NCBI RefSeq assembly: GCF_028283685.1
Contig: NZ_JAPWKF010000006.1
Span: forward strand, 171,729-235,728
Source of the DNA: Edaphobacter sp.
GTDB lineage: Bacteria; Acidobacteriota; Terriglobia; Terriglobales; Acidobacteriaceae
Direction: 5' to 3'
Length of the DNA stretch: 64,000 nucleotides
In this document: positions 27,590-36,650 of the stretch, piece after piece
How the letters are laid out: each line of letters begins with the position of its first letter
Numbering within the stretch: position 1 is the stretch's first letter
Made by a program: the position numbers and the translations under genes
The notes under the pieces: model-generated
Told to the model about the DNA's origin: nothing
Seen by the model: only the letters and a program-made list of their open reading frames with translations
The model's database searches: none

Positions 27590-28630
27590 ATGGAATACAG
27601 ACTGCTTGGCAAATCGGGATTGAAGGTGCCGGAACTCTGCTTCGGCGCAGGCACATTGGGTGCGAACAACGAGTTCTTCAAGGCGTGGTCGGATACCACG
27701 CAGGCCGAGGCCGACCGCATCATCGGCATCTGTATGGACGCGGGCCTCAACTTCTTCGATACCGCCGACGTCTACTCCAACGGCTCAAGCGAAGAGGCTC
27801 TGGGCAAGTCGCTCAAGGCGCACAAGCGTGATGACGTGCTCATCTCCACCAAGACCACCTTCCGCTTTGGCGAGGGCCCCAACAACACCGGCTCCAGCCG
27901 CTACCACATGATCCAGCAGCTCAACGGCAGCCTCAAGCGCCTCGGCACCGACTACGTCGATGTCTACCACATGCACGGCTTCGACGCGCTCACCCCCATC
28001 GACGAGGTGATGTACACCCTCGACCACTTCGTGCGCGAGGGCAAGGTCCGCTACATCGCCTGCTCCAACTTCTCCGGCTGGCACCTCATGAAGTCGCTCT
28101 CCACCAGCGAGCGCTACGGCTGGGCCAAGTACGTCGGCCACCAGGTCTACTACTCGCTCGTCGGTCGCGACTACGAGTGGGAGCTGATGCCGCTCGCCGC
28201 CGATCAGGGCGTTGGCGCGCTCGTCTGGTCGCCCCTCGGCTGGGGACGCCTCACCGGCAAGATCCGTCGCGGTCAGCCGCTGCCCGAGAACAGCCGCCTG
28301 CAGTCGAAGGTCGCGCACGACGCCGGCCCGCAGCCCGATCTCGAGCATGTCTACAAGGTCGTCGATGCGCTCGACGAGGTTGCTAAGGAGACCGGCAAGA
28401 CCATCCCGCAGATCGCGCTCAACTGGCTGCTGCGTCGGCCCACCATCTCCTCCCTCATCATCGGCGCCCGCAACGAGGAGCAGCTCAAAGCCAACCTCGG
28501 AGCCGTCGGCTGGAAGCTCACCGACGAGCAGGTCAAGAAGCTCGACGACGCCAGCAAGACGCCCGTCGCCTATCCCTACTGGCACCAGGCGCAGTTCGAA
28601 GAGCGCAACCCCTTCCCCGTCAGCATCTAG
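27590..28630 (+). CDS. Aldo/keto reductase
   Basis: 346 residues, NADPH-dependent TIM barrel. The catalytic tetrad is visible: Asp and Tyr in NFFDTADVYSNG, Lys in LISTKTTF and His in DVYHMHGFD. The cofactor phosphate site is near SLIIGARNEEQLKANL. Closest in style to the AKR11/AKR12-type reductases (YhdN-like). No signal peptide. Substrate not predictable. It is followed by a strong terminator and appears monocistronic. Confidence 0.88.
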   Translation: MEYRLLGKSGLKVPELCFGAGTLGANNEFFKAWSDTTQAEADRIIGICMDAGLNFFDTADVYSNGSSEEALGKSLKAHKRDDVLISTKTTFRFGEGPNNTGSSRYHMIQQLNGSLKRLGTDYVDVYHMHGFDALTPIDEVMYTLDHFVREGKVRYIACSNFSGWHLMKSLSTSERYGWAKYVGHQVYYSLVGRDYEWELMPLAADQGVGALVWSPLGWGRLTGKIRRGQPLPENSRLQSKVAHDAGPQPDLEHVYKVVDALDEVAKETGKTIPQIALNWLLRRPTISSLIIGARNEEQLKANLGAVGWKLTDEQVKKLDDASKTPVAYPYWHQAQFEERNPFPVSI

Positions 28631-28657
28631 CTCCTGCAATACGACACACAAACATAG

Positions 28658-28696
28658 CGGCCCGCGAAGCCATCTTCGCGGGCCGTTCTTCATTTT
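28658..28696 (+). terminator. Terminator of the aldo/keto reductase gene
   Basis: CGGCCCGCGAAG, loop CCAT, CTTCGCGGGCCG, then TTCTTCATTTT. A perfect 12-bp stem 28 bases after the stop codon. Confidence 0.85.
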
Positions 28697-28823
28697 GCGA
28701 ATCTCTACGAACTCTCTACAGCTTCCTTACGGTTTTCTTATGCCTTGCTGCCTAGCATCAGTCATGCCGTTCCTCTAAGCCGCTCGGACCACGATGTCCA
28801 CGGCTGTGCACGGCAGGAGAGTT

Positions 28824-30308
28824 ATGAGAAGGAATGTCTGGAGATCTGGCTCTGCACTGCTCGCTGGTGCGGGACTTTTTGCTGCGTTGCTGTGTGGCCG
28901 CGCTCTCGCCGAGGAGAACAACGATGGAACGATCTACAAGCTGCCCGGTGTCGACGACACGCAAACGTCATCACCATCCCAAAGCACGTCATCCTCGTTA
29001 GAGAGCGGCAACTTCTTCCATCGCCTCGGCGCATTCTACAAAGCGGACTGGACCGGCAAGCTGCCCTCGTCCTCATCGCCACGCCGCATGCTCGATGTCC
29101 CACTCGACTCGCCACCCTTTCCCAGCTCCGACTGGGGCTACGGTGGCTCGTCACCCATCGGCGTCCCCGACGGCAACGTCTATCCCTTGATGACAGCGCT
29201 CGGCAAACAGAACAGCCGCACCAAGGTCTACGGATGGATCGCCGCCAGCGTCAACGCCAGCACCTCGTCGAAGAATAACTTCCCCGTCTCCTACGACATC
29301 TTCCCCAACACCGTGCAGCTCAATCAGGCCGTCATCTACGCCGAGCGCCTGCCCAACACCGTGCAGAACGCGCACTTCGACTGGGGCTTCCACCTCACCG
29401 CCTTCTACGGCATCGACTATCGCTTCACCACCGCGAAGGACTATCTCAGCCAGCAGCTGCTGCAGAAGAACCACCGCTACGGCTTCGATCCCGTACTCGA
29501 ATATCTCGATCTTTACTTCCCGGTGAAGCAGGGCCTCAACATCCGCATCGGCCGCTTCCTCTCCGTGCCCGGCATCGAAGCGCAGCTCGCGCCCAACAAC
29601 TACAACATGACGCACTCGCTGCTCTACACCATCGACCCCTTCACCGACACCGGCGCCATCGCCAGCCTCAAGCTGACGAAGCAGTGGATGGTGCAGCTCG
29701 GCGTCTCCGCCGGCCACGACGTCGCCATCTGGTCCGACGATCGCAAGGCCTCGGCCATCGCCTGCCTCAACTACTCCACCGCCAGCAACCACGACAACTT
29801 CTACGCCTGCGCCAACGGCATCAACGACGGCAAGTACGCCTACAACAATCTGCAGGACTACGACGCCACCTGGTATCACCGCTTCAATGCGAAGTGGCAC
29901 ATGGCCACCGAGGGCTGGATCATGTACGAGCGCGCCGTGCCCAACATCGCGGGCAACGTTGCCAACCCTGTGCCGACCGAGCTTGGCGCCAACGGTGCCT
30001 ACTGCGCCGCAGGACAGCAGACCTGCATCGCGCCCGAGTACGCCCTCGTCAACTACATCAACCGCGAAGTCAATCCGCACCTCTTCATCGGCTTCCGCTC
30101 CGACCTGCTCAACGACAAGAAAGGACAGCGCACCGGCATCGCAGGCAAGTACACCGAGAACACGCTCTACGCGACGAAGTACATCGGCTCCACCATCATG
30201 CTGCGCCCCGAGCTTCGCTTCGATCACTCGTGGGACGCGCGCGGTTACGACAACGGCAAGGCGCGCAACCAGTTCTTCTTCGGCGCGGACCTCATCTACA
30301 AATTTTGA
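28824..30308 (+). CDS. Outer membrane beta-barrel protein, OmpL-like (BBP2 type), copy 1
   Basis: 494 residues from the ATG at 28824 behind GGCAGGAG. The signal peptide covers MRRNVWRSGSALLAG to about RALAE. The N-terminal region is Ser-rich; the rest alternates polar and hydrophobic residues with many aromatics and ends in Phe (FGADLIYKF), as barrel proteins do. Pairs of cysteines occur in short loops. The motifs SPPFPSSDW, DGNVYPLM and KVYGWIAASVNAS are shared with the next gene. The family is annotated as putative porins; substrate unknown. A second copy and a secreted beta-galactosidase follow. Confidence 0.78.
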   Translation: MRRNVWRSGSALLAGAGLFAALLCGRALAEENNDGTIYKLPGVDDTQTSSPSQSTSSSLESGNFFHRLGAFYKADWTGKLPSSSSPRRMLDVPLDSPPFPSSDWGYGGSSPIGVPDGNVYPLMTALGKQNSRTKVYGWIAASVNASTSSKNNFPVSYDIFPNTVQLNQAVIYAERLPNTVQNAHFDWGFHLTAFYGIDYRFTTAKDYLSQQLLQKNHRYGFDPVLEYLDLYFPVKQGLNIRIGRFLSVPGIEAQLAPNNYNMTHSLLYTIDPFTDTGAIASLKLTKQWMVQLGVSAGHDVAIWSDDRKASAIACLNYSTASNHDNFYACANGINDGKYAYNNLQDYDATWYHRFNAKWHMATEGWIMYERAVPNIAGNVANPVPTELGANGAYCAAGQQTCIAPEYALVNYINREVNPHLFIGFRSDLLNDKKGQRTGIAGKYTENTLYATKYIGSTIMLRPELRFDHSWDARGYDNGKARNQFFFGADLIYKF

Positions 30309-30360
30309 GCATGCTCCGCAGAAAATTCTGAAGCTGCACGCCAAATGCAGCTCTGTTCCA

Positions 30361-30392
30361 AGAGCGCCTGTCTTCGGTCAGGCGCTTATTGA
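30361..30392 (+). terminator. Possible terminator between the two barrel genes
   Basis: AGCGCCTG, eight-base loop, CAGGCGCT, then TATT. An 8-bp stem 55 bases after the first barrel gene; the T-tract is short. Confidence 0.5.
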
Positions 30393-30551
30393 TTCCCGCA
30401 TCGATTGATCAAATGCACCCCAATAAATAACTTTCGGGCGATCTTGTTCTTTCCGCGAAACGTATTGAAAAATATCGCACTTTTCCTTTGTCTCGGCCTG
30501 TTCGATCGAACATTCCGAATGCTAAACTTTCCGCCGTTCTGAGATGGCCCT

Positions 30552-30608
30552 GAACTCCGCCGCAGGAGTTCTGTTATGGGCCGCGGAACCACGGAGAGAG
30601 TTCATTGA
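30552..30608 (+). promoter_or_regulatory. Leader hairpin and 10-codon upstream frame before barrel gene 2
   Basis: GAACTCC, six-base loop, GGAGTTC forms a hairpin that contains a GGAG. Seven bases after that GGAG, an ATG at 30576 opens a 10-residue frame (MGRGTTERVH). Its TGA (30606-30608) overlaps the TTG start of the barrel gene as TTGA. This could be a translationally coupled leader controlled by the hairpin. Inference from layout only. Confidence 0.35.
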
Positions 30609-32119
30609 TCAGCCGCAGGACCAGCGGGGCATTACGCCTCGTCCTGATCCTTGTGTTCGGGTGTGCGTTTGCCCCGGCGCAGGACGACCAGCCAGGCCGC
30701 ACCCACGCAGGCAGCGCCACCATCGCAGCATGGTCTCATGCCGTGCCCGATCTCTTTCCGCCCTCAGCCGCGCAGTTCGTCGACTCTTCTCCCAACAGTC
30801 TGCGGCAGCCCGGCACGGTGTGGCATCGCATGGCTGACTTCTATCTCGCCGACTGGAAGGCCACCGCTCCCGCTGCAGCCGAACCCGTGATCCGCCGGGG
30901 ACTCGAAGCGCCTCTCAGCTCGCCGCCGTTCCCATCCTCCGACTGGAGCTACGGCGGCGCATCCACCATCGGCGCCGCCGACGGCAACGTCTACCCCACC
31001 ATGTCGGCGCTGCAGCAGGAGGGCCATCGCACGCACCTGTACGGCTGGGTCGAGGCCTCCGCCAACGCCAGCAGCTCCTCCGGCACAAACTATCCGGTCA
31101 CCTACGGCTTCGTTCCCAATCGACCCGCGCTCAATCAGGCCATGCTCATCCTCGAGCGTCTGCCGGACACCACGCAGGCCAGCCGCTTCGACTGGGGCTT
31201 TCACGTCTCCGGCTTCTTCGGCACCGACTATCGCTACACCACCTCCAAGGGCTACGTCAGCAATCAGCTGCTGAAGGACAACCACCAGTACGGCTTCGAT
31301 CCCCTGTGGGAATCGGTCGATTTCTACCTTCCCATCAAGGAAGGACTCGTCATCCGCATCGGGCGCTTTCCTTCGATGCCCGGCATCGAGACCCAGCTCG
31401 CGCCATCGAACTTCACCATCACGCACTCGCTCGCCTTCTCCGCCGCGCCATCGACAGAGACCGGTGCCGTCGCCACGCTCAAGCTCACCAGCCAGTGGAT
31501 GGCGCAGCTCGGCATCTCCGCCGGTCACGACGTTGCTCCGTGGACCGTCGATCGCAAGCCCTCCGCCATCGCCTGCGTCAACTACTCCACGCAGAGCAAC
31601 CACGACAACCTCTACGCCTGCGCCAACGGCATCAACGATGGACGCTACGCCTACAACAACGTGCAGCAGTTCGACCTCACCTGGAACCATCGCTTCAACG
31701 CGAAGTGGCACATGGCCTCCGAGGCCTGGTACATGTACGAGCGCGCCGTGCCTAACGTCGAAGGCAACGTGCAAAATCCTCTGCCGCCAGAGACCGGGGC
31801 CAACGGGGCGCACTGCATCGCGGGACAGCTCGCCTGCACCGCGCCTGCGTACGCCTGGGTCAACTACCTCAACCGCGCCATCAACCCGCACCTCTACGTC
31901 GGCTTCCGTTCCGACATGCTCGACGACAGGAAAGGGCAGCGCACCGGCATCCCCGGCAAGTACACAGAGAACACCCTCTACGCGACGAAGAACTTCGGCA
32001 CCACCGTCATGCTGCGCCCCGAGCTTCGCTTCGATCACTCCTGGGACCGCAAAGGCTACAACAACGGCACGGCACGCAACCAGGTCTTCTTCGGCGCGGA
32101 CCTCATCTACAAGTTCTAG
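30605..32119 (+). CDS. Outer membrane beta-barrel protein, OmpL-like (BBP2 type), copy 2
   Basis: 504 residues from a TTG at 30605, the only in-frame start, with GGAGAG upstream. The signal peptide is MISRRTSGALRLVLILVFG to about APAQD. It aligns with the preceding gene over nearly its full length, most closely in the barrel (GQRTGIPGKYTENTLYATK, LRPELRFDHSWD, FFGADLIYKF). The N-terminal 60 residues differ most. Probably arose by tandem duplication and may now pass a different ligand. Followed by the GH35 gene after 245 bases. Confidence 0.78.
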   Translation: MISRRTSGALRLVLILVFGCAFAPAQDDQPGRTHAGSATIAAWSHAVPDLFPPSAAQFVDSSPNSLRQPGTVWHRMADFYLADWKATAPAAAEPVIRRGLEAPLSSPPFPSSDWSYGGASTIGAADGNVYPTMSALQQEGHRTHLYGWVEASANASSSSGTNYPVTYGFVPNRPALNQAMLILERLPDTTQASRFDWGFHVSGFFGTDYRYTTSKGYVSNQLLKDNHQYGFDPLWESVDFYLPIKEGLVIRIGRFPSMPGIETQLAPSNFTITHSLAFSAAPSTETGAVATLKLTSQWMAQLGISAGHDVAPWTVDRKPSAIACVNYSTQSNHDNLYACANGINDGRYAYNNVQQFDLTWNHRFNAKWHMASEAWYMYERAVPNVEGNVQNPLPPETGANGAHCIAGQLACTAPAYAWVNYLNRAINPHLYVGFRSDMLDDRKGQRTGIPGKYTENTLYATKNFGTTVMLRPELRFDHSWDRKGYNNGTARNQVFFGADLIYKF

Positions 32120-32364
32120 CCAAAAGTCCTGGCCACACTCCAACAGGACGAAGTTCCAGCCGCAGCCGCGACGCAATCCCTTTCTTCTCAGCTCGCCGGC
32201 AGAGCACGGTGTCTCCTCGTCTTTGTGTGTTGTTGGTGCGATCGGCGGTGTTGTTGGTGCGATCGACGCCTGCCGCGCCGGGCGATAGGCAGAGCACCCG
32301 CGCAAATTGATATAACCAAGACTGGCGCATATCTTCTGCCGACCCTGTATCTGGAGTGACCGCA

Positions 32365-34185
32365 TTGCGTAAGAGTCTCATCGCCCTCGCCTGCCTGCTG
32401 GCAACCGTACCCTTCGCCCAGGCGCAGAGCACGCCGCACACCTTCGCTGTAGCGAACGGCCAGTTCACCCTCGATGGCAAGCCCTTCCGTGTCATCTCCG
32501 GCGAGATGCACTACCCGCGCATCCCGCGTGCCTACTGGCGCGACCGCCTGCGCATGGCCAAAGCGATGGGCCTCAACACCATCACCACCTACGTCTTCTG
32601 GAACGAGCACGAGCCCCAGCCCGGCGTCTACGACTTCACCGGCAACAACGATGTCGCCGAGTTCATCCGCGAGGCGCAGCAGGAAGGCCTCTACGTCATC
32701 CTCCGTCCCGGCCCCTACGTCTGCGCCGAGTGGGAGTTCGGCGGCTATCCCTCATGGCTGCTCCGCCAGAAGGACATCGTCCTCCGCACCACCGATCCCA
32801 AGTTCATGAAGCCCGCCGCCAGCTGGATGAATCGCCTCGGTCAGGAGCTTGCCCCGCTGCAGATCGGCAATGGCGGCCCCATCATCCTCACCCAGGTTGA
32901 AAACGAGTACGGCTCCTTCGGCAACGATCACGACTACATGAAGCAGATCCACAAGATGGTCGTCGACGCCGGCTTCACCAGGTCGCAGCTCTACACCGCC
33001 GACGGCCCCGAGCAGGTGCCCGATGGCTCGCTGAAGGATCTTCCCGTTGGCATCAACTTCGGCGGCGAAAGCGTCGGCGACGCGCAGAAGGCCTTCGCCG
33101 AGCTGAAGAAATATCGCCCCAACGGCCCCTTCATCAACAGCGAGTACTGGGCAGGCTGGTTCGATCACTGGGGCTCCAAGCACGCCAGCACCAACACCGA
33201 CGCACAGCTCTCCAACTTCAAGTGGATGCTTGATCAGGGCTACTCCGTCAGCATTTACATGTTTCACGGCGGCACCAGCTTCGGCTGGATGAACGGCGCC
33301 AACACCGACAGCAAGGGCAGCTACGAGCCCGATGTCACCAGCTACGACTACGACTCCGCGCTCGACGAGAGCGGCCGCCCCACGCCCAAGTACTTCGCCA
33401 TGCGCGACACCATCGCCAAGGCCACCGGCGTCACGCCGCCACCTGTGCCCACCGTGGCTCCCGCCATCACCGTGCCCACCGTACAGATGCCCGAGAGCGC
33501 CTCGCTCTGGGATAACCTGCCGCTCGCGATCAGCTCCGACAACGTCGAGAGCATGGAGGAGATCGGACAGAGCTACGGCTGGATCCTCTACCGCACCCAC
33601 CTCAAGTCGAACGCTGCAGGCGAGCTCGTCCTCGATCAGCTCCACAGCTATGCCCAGGTCTACGTCAACAGGAAGCTCGTCGGTACCGTCGATCGCCGCC
33701 TCAAGCAGGACCGGCTCACCATCGACGCTCATCCCGGCGCGCAGCTCGACATCCTCGTCGAGAACACCGCGCGCGTCAACTTCGGCCGCATGATCAACGG
33801 CGAGCGCGCCGGTCTCACCAACCAGGTCACCCTCGCCGGCAGGCAGCTCCTCGGCTGGGAGATCTATCCGCTTACCATGACGCACACCGACAAGCTTCCC
33901 TTCGCGAAGAAGCCCTGCGAAGGCCCATGCTTCTATCGCGGCAGCTTCGACGTCGCGAAGACCGCCGACACCTTCCTCGACACCACCGCCTTCACCAAGG
34001 GCCAGCTCTGGCTCAACGGCATCAACCTCGGACGCATCTGGAACGTCGGACCGCAGCGCGCGCTCTACGCTCCGGCACCGTTCCTCCAGCAGGGCCGCAA
34101 CCAGGCCATCGTCTTCGACGCGCAGGGCAAGACCGGCGCAACCCTCAAGGGCCTCGACCACCTCGATCTCGGCCCGACAAAGTAG
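32365..34185 (+). CDS. Beta-galactosidase, glycoside hydrolase family 35
   Basis: 606 residues. I choose the TTG at 32365, which has GGAG eight bases upstream and gives the signal peptide MRKSLIALACLLATVPFAQA; a GTG at 32356 sits directly on that GGAG. The family opening FTLDGKPFRVISGEMHYPRIP follows. The acid/base Glu is in LTQVENEYGSFG and the nucleophile Glu in FINSEYWAGWFDHWG. A C-terminal jelly-roll pair ends in QLWLNGINLGRIWNVGPQ. Likely secreted and acting on galactose side chains of xyloglucan or pectin. Confidence 0.92.
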   Translation: MRKSLIALACLLATVPFAQAQSTPHTFAVANGQFTLDGKPFRVISGEMHYPRIPRAYWRDRLRMAKAMGLNTITTYVFWNEHEPQPGVYDFTGNNDVAEFIREAQQEGLYVILRPGPYVCAEWEFGGYPSWLLRQKDIVLRTTDPKFMKPAASWMNRLGQELAPLQIGNGGPIILTQVENEYGSFGNDHDYMKQIHKMVVDAGFTRSQLYTADGPEQVPDGSLKDLPVGINFGGESVGDAQKAFAELKKYRPNGPFINSEYWAGWFDHWGSKHASTNTDAQLSNFKWMLDQGYSVSIYMFHGGTSFGWMNGANTDSKGSYEPDVTSYDYDSALDESGRPTPKYFAMRDTIAKATGVTPPPVPTVAPAITVPTVQMPESASLWDNLPLAISSDNVESMEEIGQSYGWILYRTHLKSNAAGELVLDQLHSYAQVYVNRKLVGTVDRRLKQDRLTIDAHPGAQLDILVENTARVNFGRMINGERAGLTNQVTLAGRQLLGWEIYPLTMTHTDKLPFAKKPCEGPCFYRGSFDVAKTADTFLDTTAFTKGQLWLNGINLGRIWNVGPQRALYAPAPFLQQGRNQAIVFDAQGKTGATLKGLDHLDLGPTK

Positions 34186-34217
34186 TCGTTCGCGAAAACT
34201 GCTGTGCGTTGGTATAG

Positions 34218-34254
34218 TCCTCCGACCGGAACAAATACTGGTCGGAGGATTTTT
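34218..34254 (+). terminator. Terminator after GH35 containing the next gene's Shine-Dalgarno
   Basis: TCCTCCGACC, 12-base loop, GGTCGGAGGA, TTTTT. A perfect 10-bp stem with a T-tract directly before the GTG start at 34256. The GGAGG at 34244-34248 is in the 3' arm, seven bases from that GTG. A TATAGT at 34213-34218 could be a -10 box placing a start site in the loop, which would free the ribosome site. Confidence 0.75.
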
Positions 34255-34255
34255 C

Positions 34256-34792
34256 GTGCGCACCCCTCGCCGCAAAGCACTCAACCCGGCCCCACTCCTT
34301 CTTGGCCTGTCGCTGCTCCTCGTTGCCACCGGCTGCCAGCCCCCACCCCCTGACGCCGCAGCCGTCGCCAGGGCACAGGCCGATGCCGAGGCCACCCTCC
34401 GCCAGCTCGACACCGACTGGCTCAAGACCGCCGCGGCAAAAGATATCGACGGATGGGTCTCCTTCTACGCCCCCGACGCCGCCGTCCTCGCGCCCAACGA
34501 GCCCATCGCCACCGACCACACCTCCATCCGCCGCAGCGTCGCCGGCCTGCTCACCCTTCCCAGCCTCTTCCTCACCTGGCATCCCACCCGTGTCGTCATC
34601 TCGCAGGCAGCCGACATGGGCTACCTCTACGGCGGCTACACCCTTACTGCCAAGGACGAACACGGCCTGCCCTTCACCGACAACGGCAAGATCCTCGAGA
34701 TCTGGAAGAAGCAGTCCGACGGCAAATGGAAGTGCGTCGCCGACACCTGGAGCTCCGACCTGCCCGTGCCGACGTCTCCTGCACCGAAATAA
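34256..34792 (+). CDS. NTF2-like lipoprotein (DUF4440/SnoaL type)
   Basis: 178 residues from a GTG at 34256. Signal peptide with lipobox LVATGC, so the mature protein starts at Cys 28 and is lipid-anchored; a Pro-rich linker follows. The NTF2-like domain shows ATLRQLDTDWLKTAAAKDIDGW, FYAPDAAVLAPNEP, then strands ending GKILEIWKKQSDGKWKCVADTWSSD. Typical members act as small-molecule binding proteins or have unknown roles. Translation may depend on the overlapping terminator hairpin. Confidence 0.78.
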   Translation: MRTPRRKALNPAPLLLGLSLLLVATGCQPPPPDAAAVARAQADAEATLRQLDTDWLKTAAAKDIDGWVSFYAPDAAVLAPNEPIATDHTSIRRSVAGLLTLPSLFLTWHPTRVVISQAADMGYLYGGYTLTAKDEHGLPFTDNGKILEIWKKQSDGKWKCVADTWSSDLPVPTSPAPK

Positions 34793-34806
34793 CCCGCCTG
34801 CAGGCA

Positions 34807-34837
34807 AAGCAAAAGGCCCGGCGGGAAGCCGGGCCTT
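34807..34837 (-). terminator. Terminator of the DHA2 efflux gene
   Basis: On the minus strand: AAGGCCCGGC, loop TTCCC, GCCGGGCCTT, then TTGCTTTGCC. A perfect 10-bp stem 21 bases past the efflux gene stop. It could also stop transcription of the convergent lipoprotein gene. Confidence 0.75.
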
Positions 34838-34858
34838 GCTGTGTCGATTACAGGTTAG

Positions 34859-36512
34859 TTAGTGACCCGCGCCCGGATCAAGATGCGCCGGCGGCTTCGG
34901 GATGAAGAACAGCAGCGGAAGCATGCAGGCGCAGAAGATCGAAAGGTACTGGATGATGTCGAGGTAAGCCAGCATCCCCGCCTGACGATGCATCTGGTTG
35001 TAGATATACGCCTGTGCCGTGTGCGCCGCGTCGCCGACCATCGGGTTGCCTCCCCCATGACCGCCGAAGATCTCCTTCAGATGCTTCACCTGGTTGACGA
35101 ACGCCTGATTGCCCGTCGTCAGGTTGCGAATCATGTTGGTCTCATGCGTCGCAGTTCTGCGGGTCAGCAGCGTCGCGACGAACGCCGTCCCGCACGATCC
35201 GCCGATATTGCGCGCAAGGTTCGTCAGGCCGGAGACGTCGTTATTCTCCGTCTGCTTCACGCCGATGTAAGCGATCGTGTTGATCGGAATAAACAGGAAA
35301 GCCAGCCCCGAAGCCTGGAAGCAGCGCAGGAAGACCAGTCGGCCGTAACTGATACCCAGATCCATCGTGTGCATCAGGATCAGCGAAAGCGTCAGCATGC
35401 CGAAGCCATAGCCCATCAGCTTCCGCGGATCCACCTTGCCGGAGAGAATACCCACCACGGGCATCATCGCCATCATCATCAGGCCCGCCGGGGACAGCAC
35501 AAGACCCGCCAGCTCCGCCGTATACCCCAGCAGCGTCTGCACAAACTGCGGGATCAGCACCGTCGTGCCGTACAGCGAGAAGCCGAGAACGAACATCAGC
35601 ACAAAGCTGATGGCGAAGTTCGGCCGCTTGAATAGCGTCAGGTTGATGATCGGTCGCTGCCCCACGCGAAGCTGGCGTAGCTCCCACCAGATCATCACTA
35701 CGAAGGCAATCACCATCGCAACCGCAAAGAATGTGATCAGGGGCGAGGAGAACCAGTCGTCCTCCTGTCCCTTGTCCAGGATGAATTCGAGCGAACCGAA
35801 GGTCAGCCCCAACAGGCCGAAGCCGAGAAAGTCGAGCTTGATGCCGCCCTTCTGCGACTCCTTCACCTGCTTCTCCACCCACGGCGGATCTTCGACGATG
35901 CGCGACGTCAGGAAGAGTGAGAGCAGGCAGATCGGCACATTCAGGAAGAAGATCCAGCGCCAGTCGAAGTTGTCGGTAATATAGCCGCCCAGCGTAGGTC
36001 CGATGGCTGGAGCGCACACCACCGCGAGGCCGTACATCGCAAAGGCCTGCCCGCGCTTCTCCGGCGGAAAGGTGTCGGCAAGGATCGCCTGTTCCGAAGG
36101 CGCCAGGCCGCCGCCGCCGATGCCCTGCAGGATGCGGCAGAAGACCAGGATCGGAAGCGATGGGGCGATGCCGCACAGCGCCGAGCTGACGCCGAACAGC
36201 GCCACGCAGATCATGTAGAACTTCTTGCGCCCGATAAAGGTCGTCATATAGGCGCCTGCCGGCAGAATGATCGGCGTTCGCGACCAGGTAGGCGGTCAGC
36301 ACCCACGTTGCCTCGTCCTGCGTCGATCCGAGGCTGCCGGCTATATGCGGCAGAGCCACGTTCGCAATCGACGAGTCCAGGACCTCCATGAACGTCGCCA
36401 GCGTTACCGTCATTGCGACGATCCATGGGTTTATGCTCGGTCGCCACGCTTGTGCTGTGGGGGCCGGTTTCGCGTCTGGGAGATCGGGAAAATCTACTGT
36501 TGTGGAAGCCAT
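34859..36512 (-). pseudogene. DHA2-family multidrug efflux MFS transporter (EmrB/QacA-like), frameshifted
   Basis: A 14-helix proton-driven exporter of the inner membrane. The start at 36512 gives MASTTVDFPDLPDAK followed by helix 1 with VTLATFMEVLDSSIANVALPHIAG, the DHA2 motif. The frame breaks at 36271-36272: TAYLVANA should continue IILPAGAYMTTFIGRKKFYM, and one extra G (plus strand) shifts it. The remainder, from about 36247 to 34859, is intact with motif C-like GPTLGGYITDNFDWRWIFFLN. Corrected length is 550 residues, normal for the family. No emrA membrane-fusion gene is adjacent. Sequencing error or real inactivation. Confidence 0.85.
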
Positions 36513-36591
36513 GCGTTGAGTCTTCGATTCTACCGAATAGATCGGGATTCAATTTCTCGCGCTGTTTGTGACGATTTGCCCCTTAAATAGT

Positions 36592-36638
36592 GCAGCAGGA
36601 GCACGATACGTCAATCCTGACGACCGCCCTCCTGCTGC
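36592..36638. other. Nested inverted repeat between SPOR and efflux genes
   Basis: Outer arms GCAGCAGGAG and CTCCTGCTGC (10 bp perfect) enclose inner arms CGTCA and TGACG. It lies 80 bases before the efflux gene start and just after the SPOR gene stop. There is no T-tract on either strand, so a regulator site or structured leader is as likely as a terminator. Confidence 0.4.
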
Positions 36639-36650
36639 CCGCAAGACGAT

